Shown here one piece after another: positions 6,030-10,827 of a stretch of 10,827 bases of DNA. The notes under the pieces are model-generated. The model had not been told where the DNA came from. It ran no database searches and was given only the letters and a program-made list of their open reading frames with translations. This DNA comes from Oligoflexia bacterium. GTDB lineage: Bacteria > Bdellovibrionota > UBA1018 > CAIMNF01. Both the position numbers and the translations under genes were made by a program. The DNA lies in NCBI GenBank assembly GCA_903858975.1, contig CAIOKW010000202.1:1-10827 (forward strand), written 5' to 3'. Position 1 is the first letter of the stretch, and each line of letters starts with the position of its first letter.

Positions 6030-7709
6030 ATGGCAAATGATCCAAAGGCGATTTCTGAACTCCGTAAGTCATGGGATGAGCGCATGCTCGCAAGTTTGAA
6101 AAAGGTTCCTGAGCGCGCGGTTCGCTTTACGACCTTAAGTGACATGGAGGTTCCACTCCTTTGTACTCCTGATGACTTGGATCGGATTGGGTTTGATTTT
6201 GAGAAGGACCTTGGATTTCCGGGAGAGTACCCGTATACCCGTGGCGTTCAATACAATATGTATCGAGGAAAGCTCTGGACGATGCGACAGTTCGCTGGGT
6301 TTTCATCTCCTGCTGAAACCAATAAACGCTTCAAATTGTTACTAGAAAAAGGCCAAACGGGCCTTTCTACCGCTTTTGATATGCCAACGCTCATGGGTTA
6401 TGACTGTGATTCCTCAATGGCGCTCGGAGAAGTGGGAAAATGTGGGGTTTCGGTATCCTCGATTGAGGACATGGAAGAACTCTTCGCGGGAATACCGCTT
6501 GATCAAGTCACCACCTCAATGACGATTAATGGTCCCGCAATCGTGATTCTTGCGATGTATTATGCGATGGCTGAGAAGCAAGGCGTGCCTCGCGAAAAGG
6601 TTCGTGGAACCCTTCAAAATGACATTTTAAAGGAATATATTGCCCAAAAAGAGTGGCTTTTCCCAATTGAGCCCGCAGTAAAGTGCGTGATTGATACGAT
6701 CGAATACGGGACAAAGCACTATCCAAATTGGAATACGGTTTCCATTTCGGGCTACCACATTCGGGAAGCTGGAGCGACGGCGGTTCAAGAGCTTGCCTTC
6801 ACGCTTGCTGATGGAATGGCCTACGTCGAGGAGTCAATGAAGCGTGGAATGGATGTCGATGATTTCGCGCCCAGGCTTTCATTCTTTTTTGATGTTCATA
6901 ACGATTTCTTTGAAGAAATTGCTAAATTTAGGGCTGCAAGGCGCATTTGGGCGCGAATGATGAAAGAGCGCTATGGAGCGAAATCACCTAAATCTTGGAT
7001 GTTAAGAACTCATGCTCAAACAGCTGGGGTCTCTTTAACCGCACAACAGCCGATGAATAATGTCGTTCGCGTTGCCGTTCAGGCGATGGCTGGTGTACTT
7101 GGGGGAGTGAATTCGCTTCACACCAATTCAATGGACGAAACCTTAGCCCTGCCAACCGATGATGCCGTTTTAGTGGCGCTTCGAACGCAGCAAGTGATCG
7201 CCGAGGAAAGCGGAATTGCGAACTTTGCAGATCCATTGGGTGGATCTTACTTGGTGGAATACTTAACGAATAAGGTTGAGTCAGAGGCTCTTGAGTACAT
7301 TAAAAGAATTGATGAAATGGGCGGAATGATTAAAGCCGTTGAAAACGGTTATCCGCAGGCCGAAATTGGCAATAGTGCCTACCATTTTCAGCGACAACTC
7401 GAGAAAAAAGAGAAAATCATGGTGGGCGTAAATCTCTATCAAATGGTCGAAAAGAAGCGTTCTATGGAGACGCTCTATATTGATCGGGCGGTGGAGAAGC
7501 AGCAGGCCGATAAATTGCGTGCCTTAAAGGCGCGTAGGAATGCAGGGGCTGTCACAGAATCCTTGCAGGCAGTGAAGGTTGCCGCGGAAAAGGGTCTCAA
7601 TTTGATGCCTTCGATTATTGATGCGGTGAAAGTATATGCAACCTTGCAAGAGGTCTGCGATACGCTTCGTGGGGTTTATGGGACCTACCGTGAAGAGGGT
7701 AAATTTTAG
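6030..7709 (+). CDS. icmA: B12-dependent acyl-CoA mutase large subunit, isobutyryl-CoA mutase type
   Basis: This 559-residue protein is the substrate-binding TIM-barrel subunit of a two-subunit coenzyme B12 mutase. Family motifs include GEYPYTRG, LWTMRQFAGF, QTGLSTAFDMPT, GTLQNDILKEYIAQ, SGYHIREAGAT, FAPRLSFFFD, SLHTNSMDETLALPT and DPLGGSY. In methylmalonyl-CoA mutase, Tyr89 (RQYAGF) and Arg207 (KEFMVR) hold the substrate carboxylate. Here these are Phe88 (codon 6291-6293) and Gln206 (codon 6645-6647), as in isobutyryl-CoA mutase (Phe80/Gln198 in Streptomyces). His243 matches the catalytic His244. The predicted reaction is isobutyryl-CoA to butyryl-CoA and back. The frame is open further up to a TTG at 5970, but those 20 extra residues do not resemble the family and the ATG fits the promoter. 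The cobalamin domain is the next gene. 2-Hydroxyisobutyryl- and pivalyl-CoA mutases are related alternatives; the former carries Ile at the Phe position. Confidence 0.85.
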   Translation: MANDPKAISELRKSWDERMLASLKKVPERAVRFTTLSDMEVPLLCTPDDLDRIGFDFEKDLGFPGEYPYTRGVQYNMYRGKLWTMRQFAGFSSPAETNKRFKLLLEKGQTGLSTAFDMPTLMGYDCDSSMALGEVGKCGVSVSSIEDMEELFAGIPLDQVTTSMTINGPAIVILAMYYAMAEKQGVPREKVRGTLQNDILKEYIAQKEWLFPIEPAVKCVIDTIEYGTKHYPNWNTVSISGYHIREAGATAVQELAFTLADGMAYVEESMKRGMDVDDFAPRLSFFFDVHNDFFEEIAKFRAARRIWARMMKERYGAKSPKSWMLRTHAQTAGVSLTAQQPMNNVVRVAVQAMAGVLGGVNSLHTNSMDETLALPTDDAVLVALRTQQVIAEESGIANFADPLGGSYLVEYLTNKVESEALEYIKRIDEMGGMIKAVENGYPQAEIGNSAYHFQRQLEKKEKIMVGVNLYQMVEKKRSMETLYIDRAVEKQQADKLRALKARRNAGAVTESLQAVKVAAEKGLNLMPSIIDAVKVYATLQEVCDTLRGVYGTYREEGKF

Positions 7710-7753
7710 CTAAAGATGTCAATTGCTTAGGTTTCGATTCTCGGTTAGGGTGT

Positions 7754-7771
7754 CGAAATTCAACGAAATTC
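7754..7771. repeat. Tandem CGAAATTC repeat upstream of icmB
   Basis: CGAAATTC occurs at 7754-7761 and again at 7764-7771, a 10-bp period or one helical turn, in the 76-nt gap between icmA and icmB. A TTTCGA at 7732-7737 is inverted to the TCGAAA at 7753-7758. It could be a small operator, an mRNA structure, or chance; nothing identifies a binding protein. Confidence 0.35.
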
Positions 7772-7775
7772 GTTT

Positions 7776-7781
7776 AGGGAG
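7776..7781 (+). promoter_or_regulatory. Shine-Dalgarno site that fixes the icmB start
   Basis: AGGGAG lies 4 nt before the ATG at 7786. It favours this start over the upstream in-frame TTG at 7723, whose 21 extra residues do not resemble the family. Confidence 0.6.
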
Positions 7782-7785
7782 TTAT

Positions 7786-8202
7786 ATGAGTCAGGCCAGT
7801 GCAGTTCGTAACAGAATCCGTGTGTTGATTGCTAAGCCAGGGTTAGATGGTCACGATCGCGGTGCAAAAGTGATCGCGCGAGCCCTTCGGGATGCAGGCT
7901 TTGAAGTGGTATACACGGGCCTTCATCAAACTCCAGAAATGATTGTTCAGGCTGCCATTCAGGAAGACGTGCATGTGGTCGGAATTAGCGTACTTTCGGG
8001 CGCCCATAATGCACTTGTTCCAGAGGTGATTAATGGAATTCGTTCTGCAGGACTAAATGACGTACTTTTCCTCGTTGGTGGAATTATTCCAGAGGAAGAT
8101 TTTGAAGGTTTAAAGGCAGCGGGAACACAGATGGTGTTTACCCCAGGGACCTCTCTTGAAGAGATTATCAATTATATCGACAAAAATGCCCCGGCGCGTT
8201 AA
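7786..8202 (+). CDS. icmB: Acyl-CoA mutase small subunit, cobalamin-binding (IcmB type)
   Basis: The 138-residue product is a stand-alone B12-binding Rossmann-like domain that pairs with the large subunit encoded just upstream. The DxHxxG motif is at 21-26 (DGHDRG), with His23 as the lower axial cobalt ligand. The rest of the binding signature is SVLSGAHN (68-75) and a GGIIPEED glycine stretch (98-105). The segment AKPGLDGHDRGAKVIARALR followed by YTGLHQTPE closely resembles known IcmB and the C-terminal domain of methylmalonyl-CoA mutases. Length fits the separate small subunits of isobutyryl-CoA and 2-hydroxyisobutyryl-CoA mutases (about 136 residues). The substrate is set mainly by the large subunit, so the icmB name depends on the icmA call. 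mnmG follows 15 nt downstream, implying one transcript. Confidence 0.87.
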   Translation: MSQASAVRNRIRVLIAKPGLDGHDRGAKVIARALRDAGFEVVYTGLHQTPEMIVQAAIQEDVHVVGISVLSGAHNALVPEVINGIRSAGLNDVLFLVGGIIPEEDFEGLKAAGTQMVFTPGTSLEEIINYIDKNAPAR

Positions 8203-8217
8203 AGTTCGTTTCGCTTT

Positions 8218-10098
8218 ATGAATCATTTTGATGTCATCGTTATTGGGGGAGGTCACGCAGGTTGTGAGGCCGCCCATGCAGCAGCTCGTCTTGGATCAAG
8301 AACGGCAATGGTGACGCTTGATGTAAAAAAGATTGGGGCCATGTCCTGCAATCCGGCCATCGGGGGTCTCGCTAAGGGGCAGCTCGTAAAAGAGATTGAT
8401 GCCTTGGGTGGAGTGATGGCTCGGATCACCGATCGGGCGACCATACAATTTCGGAGACTAAATTCAAGTAAAGGCCCCGCAGTTCGCTCGTCTCGCGCTC
8501 AGTGCGATAAGAATCGCTATGCGCTTTTCATGCAGGAGTTTTTGGGTGCGCTCCCGAATCTCACTATTTTAGAGGGTGAAGTTGCGGGTCTTATCATTGA
8601 GTCGGATCGAGTTGTTGGAGTTCGTTTGGGCTCGAGTGAAATTCGAGCGTCAGCAGTCGTCATTACTTCGGGTACTTTTTTGCGTGCGATCATGCATCGG
8701 GGAGCGGAACAAGAAGAGGGCGGACGTCTTGGCGATAAGTCTGCTAAAACTTTGAGTGAAGATATTTCAAAGCTAGGACTTAGGCTTCGACGTCTCAAAA
8801 CCGGAACTCCACCAAGACTTCATAAAGATTCGATCGATTGGAGCCTCACGATTCCACAGCCAGGGGACGATAAGTTAATTCCTTTTTCGTTCTATCATCA
8901 GCCGAATCCCTATCCATTTCTACCCCAGGTGAACTGTTACCTGACTTACACGAATCAGCAGACACACGATATTATTGAAAAGAATTTGGGCCAGTCCGCC
9001 ATGTACAGTGGGGCCATCACCGGTGTGGGTCCTCGCTATTGCCCATCGATTGAAGACAAGATCAGTCGCTTCAAAGATAAGGATCGGCATCAGTTGTTTC
9101 TAGAGCCAGAGGGGCTCGACGTGAATGAAATCTATGTGAATGGGATTTCGACGTCTCTGCCCACGGCGATTCAAGAAGAATTTGTTCATACGATTCCAGG
9201 TCTCGAAAAGGCGGAGTTCATCCGTTATGCCTATGCGGTTGAATATGATGCCGTTGATGCAAGACAGCTCAAAGGAACTTTGGAGTGTAAAGATGTGCCC
9301 GGTCTCTTTTTTGCCGGACAGGTAAACGGAACATCCGGTTATGAGGAAGCGGCAGGGCAAGGAATTATCGCCGGGATCAATGCGGCACTGAAAACGCAGA
9401 GTCGTCCCGAGTTCGTTTTGACGCGGCTTGACGGTTATATTGGGGTCATGATCGATGATTTAATTTTGAAGGGTTCTGATGAACCCTATCGAATGTTTAC
9501 CTCTCGTGCCGAGTATCGTCTTTTGTTGAGAGAAGATAATGCCGATCTACGGCTTTCGCCGATGGGGCTTCAACTCGGATTGCTCGGCGCCGTAGAGAAA
9601 ATGCGCTTTGAGTCAAAGTTGGCCGCAATTCAAGGCTTGAGGAGTGAGGTTTCCACTACCTTCTTTTTTCCAAATGAAAAGACGAACACTCAGTTCGCAT
9701 CTTTGGGGGTGGCACAGATTAAAGATCGAGTTTCAGCCGAGGCCTTGCTTCGACGCCCAGAGGTGACCTTTGCAACCTTAGAAACTTTGGGGTTCAGTCC
9801 TAATCATCGGGATGAGGACGCTTTTGATCAGGTGGAAATCCAAATTAAGTACCACGGCTACATTGAGAAGGATTTGCAACTTCTAGAGGGTGTTCGATCA
9901 GCCGAGGCCCTGCGCATCCCTGTTGCGCTCGATTATGATTCAGTAGCTGGGCTTTCAAATGAGATTAAGGGTCGTTTAAGAGATGTGCGTCCAGAGAACC
10001 TTGGGCAAGCCTCACGTATTCAAGGAGTCACTCCCGCGGCCGTTGCGAATTTGATGATTTTCCTTAAGAACAAATACCAGGCGCCGAAGAGCCTTTAA
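8218..10098 (+). CDS. mnmG: tRNA uridine-5-carboxymethylaminomethyl modification enzyme MnmG (GidA)
   Basis: MnmG is the FAD-binding partner of MnmE in making cmnm5U34/mnm5U34 in tRNA. This 626-residue protein has the expected length (629 in E. coli). It shows the FAD dinucleotide motif GGGHAGCEAA (10-19), the CNPAIGGLAKG segment with Cys44, KTGTPPR (194-200), GPRYCPSIEDK (271-281) with the conserved Cys275 that matches E. coli Cys277, NGTSGYEEAAGQG (370-382) and the TSRAEYRLLLREDNAD signature (428-443). The helical C-terminal domain for MnmE and tRNA contact follows and is complete. The ATG at 8218 is forced by the conserved DVIVIGGG start, yet no purine-rich ribosome-binding site precedes it. 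Translation probably depends on coupling to icmB, whose stop lies 15 nt upstream. rsmG follows after 10 nt, the classical gidA-gidB pair. Confidence 0.97.
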   Translation: MNHFDVIVIGGGHAGCEAAHAAARLGSRTAMVTLDVKKIGAMSCNPAIGGLAKGQLVKEIDALGGVMARITDRATIQFRRLNSSKGPAVRSSRAQCDKNRYALFMQEFLGALPNLTILEGEVAGLIIESDRVVGVRLGSSEIRASAVVITSGTFLRAIMHRGAEQEEGGRLGDKSAKTLSEDISKLGLRLRRLKTGTPPRLHKDSIDWSLTIPQPGDDKLIPFSFYHQPNPYPFLPQVNCYLTYTNQQTHDIIEKNLGQSAMYSGAITGVGPRYCPSIEDKISRFKDKDRHQLFLEPEGLDVNEIYVNGISTSLPTAIQEEFVHTIPGLEKAEFIRYAYAVEYDAVDARQLKGTLECKDVPGLFFAGQVNGTSGYEEAAGQGIIAGINAALKTQSRPEFVLTRLDGYIGVMIDDLILKGSDEPYRMFTSRAEYRLLLREDNADLRLSPMGLQLGLLGAVEKMRFESKLAAIQGLRSEVSTTFFFPNEKTNTQFASLGVAQIKDRVSAEALLRRPEVTFATLETLGFSPNHRDEDAFDQVEIQIKYHGYIEKDLQLLEGVRSAEALRIPVALDYDSVAGLSNEIKGRLRDVRPENLGQASRIQGVTPAAVANLMIFLKNKYQAPKSL

Positions 10099-10102
10099 AG
10101 GG
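10097..10102 (+). promoter_or_regulatory. Shine-Dalgarno site for rsmG
   Basis: AAAGGG lies 6 nt before the ATG at 10109 and overlaps the last two bases of the mnmG stop codon, which fits coupled translation of the mnmG-rsmG pair. Confidence 0.45.
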
Positions 10103-10108
10103 CACTTC

Positions 10109-10750
10109 ATGATTCCAAGTTCGAATGACTTCTTAAAAGAGATCCATGCTAGCGATTTACCTTTGAGCGAGGAGCAGGCCCAGCGGGCGGCCCAATTCGC
10201 TCATATTCTTCATCGCGAGAACGAAGTTCAGAATTTAACCCGAATCCTCGGCGCTCAAGAATTTGTAGATGGGCACCTCCGCGATGTCGTTGAGCTGCTT
10301 GGAGTTCCAACTTTGGGCAGGCGGATTTTAGATATCGGCTCAGGGTCAGGAGTCCCTGGTTTACTGGGGGGCGCGCTCTGTGCCGAATCTGATCGCGTTT
10401 GGCTTCTGACGGAATCCGAGAAGATGAAGGCTGAGTATTTAACGAATACCATTCGTGAGATGGGCCTCAGACGGGTTTCCGCCGTCCCTAAGCGCACAGA
10501 GGAGATCGTAGGGGTCTTTAATCCTGATACAATTATTGCCCGGGCGGTGGGTACCGTAGATAAGATCGCCAACTGGATCTGGAGTTGTTCCACGTGGAAC
10601 AATCTCATTCTCTTTAAGAGCAAGGGCTGGGAGAAGGAGTGGGCGGAGGCAAAGACCACGCGATTCGGCAAAAAGTTGACGGTTATCCACACCCATGAGT
10701 ACTCGTTTGCCGACAAGACGCGCATCTTGGTTAGCCTAAAAAGAAAATAA
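10109..10750 (+). CDS. rsmG: 16S rRNA (guanine-527-N7)-methyltransferase RsmG (GidB)
   Basis: RsmG methylates N7 of G527 in 16S rRNA using S-adenosylmethionine; its loss is known to cause low-level streptomycin resistance in several bacteria. The 213-residue protein has the usual length. Family features are an N-terminal helical region with ENEVQNLTRI (37-46), the SAM-binding motif ILDIGSGSGVPGL (73-85), the acidic strand end LLTESEKMKAEYL (99-111), IIARAV (142-147) and the late FKSKG strand-loop (169-173). The loop just before that strand, CSTWNN (160-165), replaces the more usual Lys-Pro-Gly-Gly type turn because these codons carry a perfect parS site. A perfect DnaA box lies near the 3' end. 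The gene follows mnmG by 10 nt and parA would be expected next. Confidence 0.94.
   Translation: MIPSSNDFLKEIHASDLPLSEEQAQRAAQFAHILHRENEVQNLTRILGAQEFVDGHLRDVVELLGVPTLGRRILDIGSGSGVPGLLGGALCAESDRVWLLTESEKMKAEYLTNTIREMGLRRVSAVPKRTEEIVGVFNPDTIIARAVGTVDKIANWIWSCSTWNNLILFKSKGWEKEWAEAKTTRFGKKLTVIHTHEYSFADKTRILVSLKRK
10585..10602. other. parS: parS site, perfect palindrome, within rsmG
   Basis: TTGTTCCACGTGGAACAA is an 18-bp perfect palindrome whose inner 16 bases match the chromosomal parS consensus TGTTNCACGTGNAACA completely. ParB/Spo0J would load here, spread as a CTP-dependent clamp, and organise the origin region for segregation. Coding-region parS sites in or near rsmG/gidB next to parAB are known from other bacteria. 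A second, near-perfect site lies 7.9 kb upstream in mnmE. Confidence 0.92.
10683..10691 (+). other. Consensus DnaA box within rsmG
   Basis: TTATCCACA matches the high-affinity DnaA box consensus at all nine positions. It is single: I see no cluster of boxes nearby, so it is not enough to call an origin. Being 60 nt before an AT-rich non-coding stretch and 82 nt after parS makes it more interesting than an isolated chance match. Confidence 0.5.
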
Positions 10751-10827
10751 TTTTGATTAATCTTTTTAGTTGATATTCAGAATATTCAGGATAATCTAAA
10801 TCCAACAAAAGTTTTCTTGGTTCGAAA
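10751..10827 (+). promoter_or_regulatory. AT-rich non-coding region after rsmG, possible promoter
   Basis: The last 77 nt hold no recognisable gene start and no hairpin terminator. They are strongly AT-rich. ATATTCAG is repeated directly at 10773-10780 and 10782-10789. TTGATA at 10770-10775 resembles a -35 box, with GATAAT (10790-10795, spacing 14) or TAATCT (10792-10797, spacing 16) as imperfect -10 candidates. It may carry the promoter of the next gene, expected to be parA, but the spacing is not convincing. Confidence 0.3.

Noticed and set aside
7352..7362. TTATCCGCA within icmA as a second DnaA box.
   Set aside because: It differs at one position, lies in coding sequence far from the other site, and single near-matches are expected by chance.
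7723..7785. Upstream in-frame TTG start giving icmB 21 more residues.
   Set aside because: The extension has no family similarity, and the ATG at 7786 has a good ribosome-binding site and starts at the usual point of the domain.
10255..10725. A long antisense open frame (156 codons) opposite rsmG.
   Set aside because: It lies entirely within a secure gene, resembles no family I know, and contains the reverse reading of the parS palindrome; it is a by-product of codon use.

Overview
The window looks like an origin-proximal chromosomal segment of a Gram-negative bacterium with mid GC content (roughly 47 percent by eye). The framework is the widely conserved order yidD-yidC-mnmE ... mnmG-rsmG, which in many bacteria sits between rpmH/rnpA/dnaA and parA/parB. 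Two parS-type centromere sites, one inside mnmE and one inside rsmG, support this placement. The YidC has the large periplasmic domain seen in Gram-negative homologues, and the YidD is a long variant that I recall from Bdellovibrionota and a few other phyla. A member of Bdellovibrionota/Oligoflexia is my best guess, but this is a weak inference.

Left part (1-3042): the 3' part of yidD, then yidC (membrane insertase) and mnmE (tRNA wobble-uridine modification GTPase). These are tightly packed and overlap by 4 and 29 nt. No jag/khpB gene lies between yidC and mnmE, where it is often found.

Middle part (3055-8202): a block of short-chain acyl-CoA metabolism separates mnmE from its functional partner mnmG. 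It encodes a 3-hydroxybutyryl-CoA dehydrogenase, an enoyl-CoA hydratase, a butyryl-CoA-type acyl-CoA dehydrogenase and, after a strong terminator at 5902-5934, a two-subunit B12-dependent acyl-CoA mutase. The mutase large subunit carries Phe and Gln where methylmalonyl-CoA mutases carry Tyr89 and Arg207. That is the isobutyryl-CoA mutase (IcmA) signature, so icmA/icmB is a better reading than methylmalonyl-CoA mutase. Together the five genes could convert isobutyryl-CoA (for example from valine) to butyryl-CoA, crotonyl-CoA, 3-hydroxybutyryl-CoA and acetoacetyl-CoA. The thiolase, the mutase chaperone and the branched-chain keto acid dehydrogenase are not in this window. A promoter-like pair (TTGATC, 17 bp, TATCAT) ends 7 nt before the icmA ATG, which has no Shine-Dalgarno sequence, so icmA may be transcribed as a leaderless mRNA.

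Right part (8218-10827): mnmG (tRNA modification partner of MnmE) and rsmG (16S rRNA m7G527 methyltransferase), probably cotranscribed with icmAB, then 77 nt of AT-rich non-coding DNA where parA would be expected next. rsmG contains an 18-bp perfect palindrome with the parS consensus and a perfect DnaA box.

I found no RNA genes, insertion sequences, CRISPR arrays, phage genes or defence genes. All genes are on the + strand and the only non-coding stretches are shorter than about 150 nt. I do not see a wholly new system. The points worth attention are the isobutyryl-CoA mutase identity, its placement with a matching beta-oxidation set inside the mnmE-mnmG interval, the two parS sites, and the possible leaderless start.
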